Assembly: GCA_963770375.1 (NCBI GenBank)
Contig: CAVYPM010000022.1
Coordinates: 1 to 64,000 of the forward strand
From: DASVBE01 sp963770375
GTDB lineage: Bacteria > Actinomycetota > Actinomycetes > Streptosporangiales > Streptosporangiaceae
DNA: 64,000 bases
Direction of reading: 5' to 3'
The position numbers and the translations under genes are program-made. A model generated the notes under the pieces. It was not told the origin of the DNA. It did no database searches and saw nothing but the letters and a program-made list of their open reading frames with translations. Below, piece after piece: positions 28,701-36,536 of the stretch (positions are counted from its first letter, which is position 1; every line of letters begins with the position of its first letter).

Positions 28701-28949
28701 GGCCCGCCAGCGCCGGACCGCGGCCAGCTCGGAGCCGGTCAGGCCGCCTTCGTCCACCGACTGCTTGAGCGAGAACGCCGCGAACAGGTACTGGCACATG
28801 ATGCCGTGCTCCAGTTCCGCCGCCTCGCACAGCATGTAGATCAGCGCCTCACGGTGCTCGATCACGAACGGCGCCTCCGGCGCCGCCTTACCGCCCCGCG
28901 TCGCGATCACCCGGGCTAGCCTGCCGCTGCCCGCCCTGCTCTCGCTCAT
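25794..28949 (-). CDS. Giant ferritin-like / CDGSH / divergent 4Fe-4S redox protein; two compensating frameshifts
   Basis: About 1050 residues. In order: a VioB-type ferritin-like domain (LCEAAELEHGIMCQYLFAAF, VSHVATQEMLHLALVHNLLT; residues 30-250); an Ala-rich helical middle; an iron-sulfur CDGSH motif (CRCGASAAKPACDGTCH, near 617); a divergent 4Fe-4S domain (GICQHSGYCTDRLPAVF, RDCPSGALSY, 660-715); a second CDGSH motif (CRCGHSRNKPFCSGMHW, near 772); and a C-terminal domain with HIKPLFRSRDRQAMSFAFDL and NGSMPCDGAWSP. Frame shifts lie near 26330 and 26040; the piece between (LTEDQRGRWVMLAGQAADEA) is in another frame, then the first frame returns. A soluble redox or iron-handling role is inferred. 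It follows the arginase-like gene after 83 bp. Confidence 0.8.
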
Positions 28950-29032
28950 GCTGTCCGCCCATCCTGTCGAACCAGCCGTCGGCAGCACTGTAATCATGTA
29001 ATTGAGAAGACTCCACCCGTTCATGCGCGTCG

Positions 29033-29785
29033 TCAGGAGCCCTCGAAGGTGTCCTCGAGCCAGGAGCGGACGTACGCCGCCGCGCCCTGACCAGCGTGCC
29101 AGGTGCACGCGATACCGACCGCGGCCACGCGGCCGGTATCGCGCAGCATGCGCAGCGCCCGGCCGACCTGGGCGGTGCCCGGGCCGCCGGGAACGGGGAG
29201 GATCAGTCCTGGCAGCCCGCCGGGGTCGAGCACGTCCAGGTCGAGGTGCACGTACAGCGGGCCGTCCGGCAGGTCCGCCACGGTCAGGCCGGCGACCTCA
29301 CGGCACCGGATCGCCGCGCCGGCCAGGTACTGGACCTCGGGCGGATCCAGGTCCCTGGCACCGGTCAGCACGATCCGGTCTTCCGGCACGGCGCGGAGCC
29401 CGATCGCATCAGCGATCAGCTCGGGCCGGTATCCGGCCAGCAGCCGCAACGGCAGCCCGCCCAGGTAACCCGAGGTGGACGTCTCCAGGGTCTGCACGTC
29501 GCCGTGCGCGTCGAACCAGACGACCCCGGGATCGGCGCCTGTGCGCTGCAGCCCGGCGACGATGCCCAGCGAGGTGGTGCAGTCCCCGGACTGCACCACG
29601 GGCAGCCCGGCCCCGTCCCTGACCGCGTCCGCCACCTGCTGGCTCACCGCCGAGTAGAGAACCGCCATCCGGTCCCAGGCCCCGGCCGCGGGCAGGTCCG
29701 CGGTGACGTCGAGGTCCGGGGCCAGCGGCACGTCCAGCCCGGGGAGAAAGTCGTCGATATGGTACGGAACCCTGATAATGCGCAC
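29033..29785 (-). CDS. Arginase/agmatinase-family (ureohydrolase-like) protein
   Basis: A 250-residue alpha/beta protein with the manganese-site motifs WFDAHGDVQT and YVHLDLDVLDPG. The first metal motif reads SGDCTTSLGIVAG, with Cys where most ureohydrolases have His (GGDHS). It may therefore hold only part of the usual metal site, as in some formiminoglutamase-like relatives. GTG start at 29785. It lies upstream of the iron-sulfur giant on the same strand. Substrate unknown; arginine or guanidino compound is only a guess from the fold. Confidence 0.8.
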   Translation of the reverse strand: MRIIRVPYHIDDFLPGLDVPLAPDLDVTADLPAAGAWDRMAVLYSAVSQQVADAVRDGAGLPVVQSGDCTTSLGIVAGLQRTGADPGVVWFDAHGDVQTLETSTSGYLGGLPLRLLAGYRPELIADAIGLRAVPEDRIVLTGARDLDPPEVQYLAGAAIRCREVAGLTVADLPDGPLYVHLDLDVLDPGGLPGLILPVPGGPGTAQVGRALRMLRDTGRVAAVGIACTWHAGQGAAAYVRSWLEDTFEGS

Positions 29786-29846
29786 CCGGCAACGCTAGAC
29801 CACCCGGTCCCGGACCAGGCGGCCGGGACCAGGCGGCCGGGACCAG

Positions 29847-30992
29847 TCAGGCGCTGACCGGCGGGCCGGTGACCTGGAGGGCGTCGTCGGCGTCCACGGC
29901 GGCACGGCCCTCGCCGACTAGGACGCGGAGGGCGTCCGGCGCCAGGTAGGCGTGCACGGGAGTGCCCTGGGACAGGGACTGGCCGGTGCCGTCGTTCTGC
30001 AGGAGCGCGTTGAGCTGGGTGCCCGCCGCGAGCCGCAGGATCACCTGGGTCGAGGACCCGAGGTACACCAGCCGCTCGACCATGGCGGGAACCCGGTTCG
30101 CGCCCCCGGAACCGTACTCCTCGATCCTGACCCGCTCGGGCCTGATGACCGCATGCGTGTGGTCGGCCACGTCGGGGCAGCCGTGCCCGACCTCCAGCGC
30201 GGATTCGCCGAGGCGCACCACACAGCGCTCCCCCGGGCCGCGCTCGATCACGTCGACGGGCATCAGGTTGGACGTGCCGAGGAAGTCCGCCACGTAGGTG
30301 TCCGCGGGCTCCTCGTAGACGTGCTCGGGCGCGCCGATCTGCACGATCCGGCCGTCGCGCATGACCGCGAGCCGGTCGGACATGGTCAGCGCCTCTTCCT
30401 GGTCGTGCGTGACGTACAGGAACGTGATGCCGACCTGCTCCTGCAGGGCCTTCAGCTCGACCTTCAGCGTCCGGCGGAGCTTGGCGTCCAGCGCGCCGAG
30501 CGGCTCGTCCAGCAGCAGCACCGACGGCTCCATGACCAGCGCGCGGGCCAGCGCGACCCGCTGCTGCTGCCCGCCGGACAGCTGGCCGGGCCGCCGCTTC
30601 TCGTACGACCGCAGCTTGACCAGCTCGAGCGCCTTGTAGACCCGGTCGTTGAGCTCGGCCTTGCCCAGCTTGTGCCCCTTGAGGCCGAACGCCACGTTCT
30701 CGAACACGGTCAGGAACGGGAACAGGGCGTAGCTCTGGAACACCGTGTTGACCTGCCGCCGGTGCGGCGGCATCGCGGACACGTCCACGTCGTCGAGCAG
30801 GATCCGGCCGCTGGTCGGCTGCTCGAAGCCGGCGATCAGCCGCAGCGTGGTGGTCTTGCCGCAGCCCGACGGGCCGAGCAGCGAGAAGAACTCACCGCTG
30901 GCCACGGTCAGGTCGATGCCGTCGACGGCCACCTCGGTGAACCGTTTGGTCAGGGCAACCAGCTCGATCTTGCCACCGGGCACTCCGGGCAC
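29847..30992 (-). CDS. ABC transporter ATP-binding protein, PotA-like (copy 2, orphan)
   Basis: A 381-residue ATPase with Walker A GPSGCGKTT, FQSYALFPF, LSGGQQQRVALARAL, LLLDEPLGALD and THDQEEALTMSDR, then a C-terminal TOBE region (AVIRPERVRIEEYG). No permease or binding protein is beside it. Start is 7 bp after the stop of the TetR gene at 31000-31749, so both come from one transcript. The close match to copy 1 at 4895-6031, also beside a TetR gene, suggests duplication of a potA-tetR unit. It could serve the transporter at 1517-4763. Confidence 0.92.
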   Translation of the reverse strand: MPGVPGGKIELVALTKRFTEVAVDGIDLTVASGEFFSLLGPSGCGKTTTLRLIAGFEQPTSGRILLDDVDVSAMPPHRRQVNTVFQSYALFPFLTVFENVAFGLKGHKLGKAELNDRVYKALELVKLRSYEKRRPGQLSGGQQQRVALARALVMEPSVLLLDEPLGALDAKLRRTLKVELKALQEQVGITFLYVTHDQEEALTMSDRLAVMRDGRIVQIGAPEHVYEEPADTYVADFLGTSNLMPVDVIERGPGERCVVRLGESALEVGHGCPDVADHTHAVIRPERVRIEEYGSGGANRVPAMVERLVYLGSSTQVILRLAAGTQLNALLQNDGTGQSLSQGTPVHAYLAPDALRVLVGEGRAAVDADDALQVTGPPVSA

Positions 30993-30999
30993 CTCCCTG

Positions 31000-31749
31000 C
31001 TAGGTCTGCTGCGCCTGCGCCGCCGTTCCTGGGCGGCCCCGTCCCGGGGTCCACCGGAAGCCCAGCTGATCCGCGACGAAATGCATGCTTAGCTCAAACG
31101 CCCCCAGCTGGTCAACCACCGGATCCCCGAGGGCAATCTGCACCGCCAGGCCATCCAGCAGAGCCGACAGGCTGATCGCGAACGCGGCCGCGTCGACGCC
31201 GCGGAATTCGCCCGCGGCCTGGCCGGCCAGCACCAGCGAGGTGATCATCTGCCGCCAGCGCTCGTCGGACTTCTGCCGGACGCTGGCCACCTCGGCGTTG
31301 CGCGCGGCCTGGGCCCAGAAGTCCAGCCAGAGCAGCCAGTAGCCGGGCGGCTCGGGGTCGGCCTCGGGCAGGCAGGACATCGCGACCAGCTCCTCCAGCT
31401 GCCCGGCCGCGGTCGGCAGCGACGCCATCCGGCGCTGGCAGCTGGCGTACCACTGGTCCTCCGAGTACCTGATGGCCTCGGTGAGCAGCTGGTCCTTGGT
31501 CTTGAAGTAGTAGATGACCAGGGCGGGGCTGATGCCGATCCGCTCGGCCACGTCCGCGATCCTGGTGTCGGGGTAACCCCGCTCGGAGATCACCTCGAGC
31601 GCGGCGCGGAGCATCTGCTCGCGGCGCTGCTCCGCCGTTCCCTGGGCGTCGCCCCCCTGGTTGCCGTGGCCCCCCGGGGGCCCGCCGGCGCGCGGCGTCC
31701 CCGCGGATCTCGCGGGGGCGGCGGCGACCGCCTGGGCCTGCTCTGTCAT
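31000..31749 (-). CDS. TetR/AcrR-family regulator, BetI-like (copy 2)
   Basis: 249 residues. After an Ala/Gly-rich leader the HTH reads TAEQRREQMLRAALEVISER, DTRIADVAERIGISPALVIY and YFKTKDQLLTEAIRYSE. The ligand domain has YWLLWLDFWAQAARNAEV and LSALLDGLAVQIALGDP. It is intact and matches the frameshifted copy at 6121-6734 through most of its length. The palindrome at 31797-31812 lies 48 bp upstream, between it and the divergent FAD oxidoreductase. It is the main candidate for reading all five palindromes. Confidence 0.9.
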   Translation of the reverse strand: MTEQAQAVAAAPARSAGTPRAGGPPGGHGNQGGDAQGTAEQRREQMLRAALEVISERGYPDTRIADVAERIGISPALVIYYFKTKDQLLTEAIRYSEDQWYASCQRRMASLPTAAGQLEELVAMSCLPEADPEPPGYWLLWLDFWAQAARNAEVASVRQKSDERWRQMITSLVLAGQAAGEFRGVDAAAFAISLSALLDGLAVQIALGDPVVDQLGAFELSMHFVADQLGFRWTPGRGRPGTAAQAQQT

Positions 31750-31796
31750 CGCGGCATTCCTCTCCGCCTCTTGTCGACTAGCCTAGCATTTTTCTA

Positions 31797-31812
31797 AACT
31801 GAACATTCAGTC
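31797..31812. promoter_or_regulatory. Palindromic operator, site 3 of 5
   Basis: AACTGAACATTCAGTC lies between divergent tetR copy 2 and the FAD oxidoreductase, in an AT-rich stretch (ctagcatttttctaa) that also looks like a promoter. It differs from the perfect palindrome only at the first base and the centre. Confidence 0.7.
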
Positions 31813-31879
31813 AAACTCGTCTGGCGCACCCGCCGGCCGCTCACCGCGCGGCTGGCCGCCGGCATAGGGAGGCACGCTC

Positions 31880-33532
31880 ATGGCCGCAACATACGACGCG
31901 ATCGTGGTCGGTGGAGGGCATAACGGGCTTGTCGCCGCCGCATACCTGGCCAGATCGGGCGCCAGGACCATCGTTCTCGAGGGCCGGCACAAGACCGGCG
32001 GCGCGGCGACCACCGAGGCCCCCTGGCCCGACGCCCCCGACTTCAAGGTCACCCGGCTCTCCTACGTGATGAGCCTGATGCCGCCGACGATCATCAACGA
32101 CCTGGAGCTGGCCCGGCACGGCTACCAGATCTACCCCATGGGCCCGTACTACCAGGCGTTCCCCGAGGGCGGGTCGATCAAGCTGTACGCCGACGACGCC
32201 AAGCGGAACTTCGAGGAAGTCGCGAAGTGGTCCCGCAAGGACGCCGAGGTCATGCCGAAGTGGGACGCCTGGCTGGAGGGCCTGGCCGAGGTGCTCGGCC
32301 CGCTGCTGACCACCGTCCCGCCGAATCTCGGCTCCCGTAAGCCCAGGGAGCTGACCGACACGCTGCGGCTGGCCTGGCGGCACCGCGGCCTCGACGTGCG
32401 CACGATCGCCGACGTGACCCGGCTGATGACGATGAGCATCGCCGACCTGCTCGACGACTGGTTCGAGTCGCCGCAGGTCAAGGGTGCGCTGGCGGTCAAC
32501 GGGGTGATCGGCACCTGGGCCGGCCCGTACGAGCCGGGCACCGCCTACGTGATGGCGCACCACTCGATCGGCGACGTCGGCGACGGGCACCTGGGCAACT
32601 GGGGCTTCCAGGAGGGCGGCATGGGCGGGGTGTCCGCCGCCATCGAGGCCGCCGCCCGCGGCTTCGGCGCGGAGATCCGCACCCACGCGAAAGTATCGCG
32701 GCTTCTGCTGACCGACGGCCGGGCCTCCGGCGTCGTGCTGGACAGCGGCGAGGAACTGCACGCCAAGGTGATCGTCTCCACGCTGCACCCGAAGATCGCG
32801 TTCCTGGAGCACGTCGGCGCGGAGAACCTGCCGCCGGACTTCGTCACCGACATCGAGCGGTGGAAGACCCGCAGCGGCGTGGTCAAGATCAACCTGGCCC
32901 TCGCCGAGCTGCCGGACTTCACCGCGGACCCGGGCACCTCGCTGGGCGAGCACCACACCGGCTCGGTCGAGATGGCGCCCACCATGGAGTACATCGGCCA
33001 GGCGTTCCAGGACGCCCGCGAGGGCCGGCCCGCGGCCCGGCCGTTCAGCGACGGCGTGATCCCCACCGCGTTCGACAAGTCGCTGGTGCCCGAGGGCTAC
33101 CACATCATGTCGCTGTTCACCCAGTGGGTGCCCAAGGACTGGAACGAGGCGCCGCACACCGAGGAGCTCGAGGCCTACGCGGACCGGATGATCGACTGCT
33201 ACAACGAGGTCGCGCCGAACTTCAAGTCCTCGATCCTGCACCGCGACATCGTCGGCCCGCATGAGATGGAGCAGGAGTACGGCCTGATCGGCGGCAACAT
33301 CTTCCACGGCGAGCTGTCCCTGGAGCAGCTGTTCCACATGCGGCCCGCGCCCGGCTACGCGGACTACCGCACGCCGGTCCGCGGCCTCTACTACGGCAGC
33401 TCGGCGACCCACGCCGGCGGCGGCGTCTGCGGCATCCCCGGCTGGCAGGCCGCCCGCGCGGCGATCGCGGACCGCAAGGCCAGCCGCCGCGGCGGCCGGG
33501 CCACGGTCCGCAAGATCACCCGGCGCTCATGA
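31880..33532 (+). CDS. FAD/NAD(P)-dependent oxidoreductase, phytoene-desaturase/PYROXD2-like
   Basis: 550 residues. The N-terminal dinucleotide motif is AIVVGGGHNGLVAAAYLARSG, followed by VLEGRHKTGGAATT, as in flavin amine oxidases and carotenoid desaturases. The C-terminal FAD signature is GLYYGSSATHAGGGVCGIPG. GGGAGG lies before the ATG. Its stop overlaps the start of the acyl-CoA synthetase gene (ATGA), so they are co-translated. It probably oxidises an amine or a C-C bond of an acid later joined to CoA; the substrate is unknown. Confidence 0.85.
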   Translation: MAATYDAIVVGGGHNGLVAAAYLARSGARTIVLEGRHKTGGAATTEAPWPDAPDFKVTRLSYVMSLMPPTIINDLELARHGYQIYPMGPYYQAFPEGGSIKLYADDAKRNFEEVAKWSRKDAEVMPKWDAWLEGLAEVLGPLLTTVPPNLGSRKPRELTDTLRLAWRHRGLDVRTIADVTRLMTMSIADLLDDWFESPQVKGALAVNGVIGTWAGPYEPGTAYVMAHHSIGDVGDGHLGNWGFQEGGMGGVSAAIEAAARGFGAEIRTHAKVSRLLLTDGRASGVVLDSGEELHAKVIVSTLHPKIAFLEHVGAENLPPDFVTDIERWKTRSGVVKINLALAELPDFTADPGTSLGEHHTGSVEMAPTMEYIGQAFQDAREGRPAARPFSDGVIPTAFDKSLVPEGYHIMSLFTQWVPKDWNEAPHTEELEAYADRMIDCYNEVAPNFKSSILHRDIVGPHEMEQEYGLIGGNIFHGELSLEQLFHMRPAPGYADYRTPVRGLYYGSSATHAGGGVCGIPGWQAARAAIADRKASRRGGRATVRKITRRS

Positions 33533-35256
33533 CGGAGCGGCTGGCCCCGTCGCTCGCCGGTCCTCAGGATGACGGAATACGGCATCTTCCTGCGGGCCCC
33601 GGCGACCACGGGCCGGCCGTCCGGGCGATGCTCGAGGCGCGCCGGATCGCGCTGGTCGGCGCCTCGGCGCGACCCGGCAGCTTCGGCGAGCGGATGGTCG
33701 CCGAGGTGGCCAGGAGCCCGTCCCGGCCGGTTCTGCACCTGGTCAACCCGCGCTACCGGCAGATCGGCGGGCACGGCTGCGTGCCGTCCCTGGCTGACCT
33801 GCCGGACTCCGTCGACCTCGTCCTGCTCGGCGTGCCGGACGCGGCGCTGGAGGACCAGCTGACGCTGGCCGCCCGGCGCGGCGACAAGTCCGCCGTGATC
33901 TACGGCAACGCCTGGGAGGCGCCGGGCGTGGCGGGGGCCGCTGGAGCGGCGGGCGGGCCGGTGCCGCTGCGGGACCGGCTGGCCGCGACCGCCCGGGGCG
34001 CGGGCATGGCGCTGTGCGGCGCGGGCTGCATGGGGTTCGTCAACGTGGCCCACGGCCTGCGGGCCATCGGGTACGTCGAGCCGGACCCGCTGCCCGCCGG
34101 GCCGGTGGCGCTGGTCACCCACTCCGGCTCGGTGTTCTCCGCGCTGCTGCGCACCCGGCGGGCGATCGGGTACACGCTGGCCGTCTCGTCCGGGCAGGAG
34201 CTCGTCACCCCGGCCGCGGCCTACCTCGAATACGCCCTCACGCTGCCCGGCACGAAGGTCATCGCGCTGGTCCTCGAGGCCATGCGCGAGCCGGCCCGGC
34301 TGCGCGCGGCGCTGGCCGCCGCCGCAGCGCGGGACATCCCGGTGGTACTGCTCACCGTGGGCGGCTCGGCGGCCGGGCGGACCATGGTCGCGGCGCACTC
34401 CGGGGCGCTGGCCGCGGGTGACGGCGGCTGGGCCGCGCTGGCCGGCGCGTACGGCGTGCACCGGGTGGGCGACCTGGCCGAGCTGGCCGACACCCTGGAG
34501 CTGTTCGGCGCGGGCCGCCGCGCCCGCTGGCCGTCCGGCGGCGCGGCGCACGGGCGGCGGGCCGGGATCGCCACCGTGCACGACTCCGGCCTGGAACGCG
34601 CCCACACGGCGGACCTGGCCGACGCCGCCGGCGTCCCGTTCGCGGAGATCGGCCCGGCCACCACGGAGCGGCTGGCCGGGCTGCTCGACCCGGGCCTGCT
34701 CCCCACCAACCCGCTGGACGTGTGGGGCACCGGCAGCGACACCGAGGGCCTGTTCACCGGGTCGCTGACCACACTGGCCGGTGATCCCGCGGTGGCCGCG
34801 CTCGCCCTGGCCGTGGACCTGGTCCCGGAGCTGGACGGCGATCAGTCGTACCCGGTTGCGGCGCGGGCCGCGGCGGCGGCCACGGATCTCCCCGTGGTGG
34901 TGCTGGCCAGCCTGCCGGGCGCGATAGATCAGGCCGCGGCGGCCGCGCTTCGCAACGAGGGCATCCCCGTGCTGGAGGGAATGCGCACCGGCCTGCTCGC
35001 CCTCCGCCACCTGCTGGACCACGCCGCGGCGCGAGCCACACCCGCCCCCGATGCGGCCAGGCCCGTCTCTACGCCGGCTCCCCTCATGATCACGGAGGTT
35101 TGCCGCGGCCGGCGCCGCAAAACCCTCCGTGATCATGGAGGGCGCCGGGCCCCTGGAGACCGGCGCCGCGCTCGGCCTGCTCCGGGAGTACGGGATCACC
35201 ACGGCGCGGGTCCTCCCGGCGGCCAGCGAGGCCGAAGCCCTCGCCGCGGCCAGTGA
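33529..35256 (+). CDS. ADP-forming acyl-CoA synthetase, alpha (CoA-binding and ligase) part
   Basis: CoA-binding domain RRIALVGASARPGSFGERM, LHLVNPRYRQIGGHGCVPSL and VDLVLLGVPDAALEDQL, then two succinyl-CoA-ligase-like domains with ALVTHSGSVFSALLRTRRAI and the likely phospho-histidine in VAAHSGALAAGDGG. Recognisable protein ends at about 35084, where a 53-bp palindrome begins; beyond it this frame is meaningless and stops at 35256. The ATP-grasp part continues in the next frame from 35129. The gene may be a fused enzyme broken by the palindrome or two separate subunits. Start overlaps the FAD oxidoreductase stop. Confidence 0.82.
   Translation: MTERLAPSLAGPQDDGIRHLPAGPGDHGPAVRAMLEARRIALVGASARPGSFGERMVAEVARSPSRPVLHLVNPRYRQIGGHGCVPSLADLPDSVDLVLLGVPDAALEDQLTLAARRGDKSAVIYGNAWEAPGVAGAAGAAGGPVPLRDRLAATARGAGMALCGAGCMGFVNVAHGLRAIGYVEPDPLPAGPVALVTHSGSVFSALLRTRRAIGYTLAVSSGQELVTPAAAYLEYALTLPGTKVIALVLEAMREPARLRAALAAAAARDIPVVLLTVGGSAAGRTMVAAHSGALAAGDGGWAALAGAYGVHRVGDLAELADTLELFGAGRRARWPSGGAAHGRRAGIATVHDSGLERAHTADLADAAGVPFAEIGPATTERLAGLLDPGLLPTNPLDVWGTGSDTEGLFTGSLTTLAGDPAVAALALAVDLVPELDGDQSYPVAARAAAAATDLPVVVLASLPGAIDQAAAAALRNEGIPVLEGMRTGLLALRHLLDHAAARATPAPDAARPVSTPAPLMITEVCRGRRRKTLRDHGGRRAPGDRRRARPAPGVRDHHGAGPPGGQRGRSPRRGQ
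35085..35137. repeat. 53-bp palindromic element at the alpha/beta junction of the acyl-CoA synthetase
   Basis: Perfect 14-bp outer arms CATGATCACGGAGG (35085-35098) and CCTCCGTGATCATG (35124-35137), with inner arms TTTGC and GCAAA around a G+C loop. It looks like a REP-type palindromic unit inserted in an interdomain linker. The right arm holds the GTG (35129) and ATG (35135) at which the downstream part could begin. Confidence 0.75.
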
Positions 35257-35776
35257 GATCGGCTACCCCGTGGTCCTGAAGACCGGCGAGCCGGAGATCG
35301 CGCACAAGACCGAGGCCCGCGGCGTCGTCCTCGGCCTGGCCACCCCCGGGGCGCTGGCCGCCGCCTACCGCGACCTGGCCGCCCGGCTCGGCCCGCGCGC
35401 GCTGATCTTCGAGACCGTGCCGCCCGGCCCCGAGCTGTCGCTGGGCCTGGCCCGCGACCCCGGCCTCGGCCCGCTGATCGTCGTCGCGGCCGGCGGCACC
35501 CTCGTCGAGCTGCTCGACGACAAGGCCGTCGCCCTGCCCCCGGTGAGCGAAGCCCAGGCCGCGAGGATGCTCGGCACGCTGCGCGCGACCCGCCTCCTGG
35601 ACGGCGTCCGCGGTGCTCCCCCGGCCAGCCGGGACGCGGTGGTCCGGGCCATCACCGCCCTGTCGGCGCTGGCCGCGGATCTCGGCGACCGCCTCGAGGC
35701 GCTGGATATCAACCCGCTCATCTGCGGCCCGGACGCCGCCGTCGCCGTCGACGCCCTGCTGATCCCCCGCAGCTAG
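35129..35776 (+). CDS. ADP-forming acyl-CoA synthetase, beta (ATP-grasp) part
   Basis: About 215 residues. It reads EGAGPLETGAALGLLREYGI, then the ATP-grasp marks YPVVLKTGEPEIAHKTEARG, GLGPLIVVAAGGTLVELLDD, and the C-terminal EALDINPLICGPD. It is one frame over from the alpha part. Starts are possible at GTG 35129 or ATG 35135, both inside the palindrome arm. The whole enzyme would make an acyl-CoA from the free acid with ATP, preparing it for the acyl-CoA dehydrogenase encoded at 37875. Confidence 0.82.
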   Translation: MIMEGAGPLETGAALGLLREYGITTARVLPAASEAEALAAASEIGYPVVLKTGEPEIAHKTEARGVVLGLATPGALAAAYRDLAARLGPRALIFETVPPGPELSLGLARDPGLGPLIVVAAGGTLVELLDDKAVALPPVSEAQAARMLGTLRATRLLDGVRGAPPASRDAVVRAITALSALAADLGDRLEALDINPLICGPDAAVAVDALLIPRS

Positions 35777-36071
35777 CGGCGCCCTAACCCGCGCCGCGGG
35801 CGGAATCTGAAAAGTTCCGGTGGATTGGCTGTATTAACGGCACCCGCCCCGGCTCTGCCCTGGTGTCGGACAAGACGGATCAACCTGCCGGTTCTTCGGG
35901 GGCCCGGCAGGAAGGTCCACCGGCCTGCGCGCGGCTCGGGGAGGCGGGACTTGGGGTGACCCGCCGCCGCGCGACAGGTGGGCGGGGGGACCGCGCCCGG
36001 TCAGCACGCGCTCGCACTCTGGGGCGTGCAAGATGTAGCTGGCCGGGCGCGGTTGGCCCACAAACCGAGGA
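35777..36071. other. Gene-free gap between convergent acyl-CoA synthetase and cupin genes
   Basis: No convincing gene was found here. Two overlapping open frames of about 95-100 residues (35834-36115 leftward and 35863-36165 rightward) are Arg/Gly-rich, have no recognisable domain and run into the repeat cluster at 36072. The beginning (gaaaagttccggtggattggctgta) is AT-richer than average. Confidence 0.5.
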
Positions 36072-36156
36072 TGCAGTAACACTGCAATCAGCCGTTGCAG
36101 TGTTACTGCATTCACGCCATCGATGCAGTGTGACTCAGGCTTGCAGTGTGACTGCA
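36072..36156. repeat. Cluster of TGCAGT-N3-ACTGCA palindromes
   Basis: Four related units: TGCAGTAACACTGCA (from 36072), TGCAGTGTTACTGCA (from 36096), TGCAGTGTGACT (36124-36135) and TGCAGTGTGACTGCA (36142-36156). The first two are exact inverted copies and could fold into a 16-bp stem with a 7-base loop. It lies just past the end of the leftward cupin gene, so it could be a two-way terminator, an operator array or both. Confidence 0.65.
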
Positions 36157-36161
36157 GCCGG

Positions 36162-36503
36162 CTAGAAGATCACGTAGACCTTGCGGATCTTCTCGTGGAT
36201 CTGCCAGGTGCCGGCCCAGCCGCGCGGGAAGACCGCGGTCTGGCCCGGGCCGATGTCCAGGGCGTCGCCGCCGTCCGGGGTGACCGTCATGCGGCCCGCG
36301 ACGATGTGCACGAACTCGTGGGTTTCCAGCTTCCAGTAGGACGGGCCGGGATCGCACTCCCACACCCCGATCTCCTGGTCGCCGTCCTGCCACAAGGTCA
36401 GCCCGGCGGTCTGCATCGGCTCGCCGGTGGCTTCCTCCAGCGGCCCCCAGTCCTCGAGCTCGGCGTCGGTGGCCGAGGCGAGGAACGGCGTGACATCGGT
36501 CAT
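36162..36503 (-). CDS. Cupin domain protein (cupin_3/DUF861 type)
   Basis: A 113-residue single-domain cupin. It has EIGVWECDPGPSYWKLETHE, FVHIVAGRMTVTPDGGDALD and PGQTAVFPRGWAGTWQIHEK, as in (S)-ureidoglycine aminohydrolase-like and EutQ-like small cupins. It lies 33 bp downstream of the FAD oxidoreductase on the same strand. It may be a catalytic or ligand-binding partner in the same pathway; function unknown. Confidence 0.82.
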   Translation of the reverse strand: MTDVTPFLASATDAELEDWGPLEEATGEPMQTAGLTLWQDGDQEIGVWECDPGPSYWKLETHEFVHIVAGRMTVTPDGGDALDIGPGQTAVFPRGWAGTWQIHEKIRKVYVIF

Positions 36504-36536
36504 CGGCAGGTCCTTCCGGTGCGGTGAACGGGTGAG

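Noticed and set aside
26421..28919. 832-residue rightward frame over the iron-sulfur protein
   Set aside because: Arg/Gly-rich antisense shadow; the leftward frame has all iron-site motifs.
35863..36165. 100-residue rightward frame in the gene-free gap
   Set aside because: No domain, biased composition, runs through the palindrome cluster; no ribosome site.
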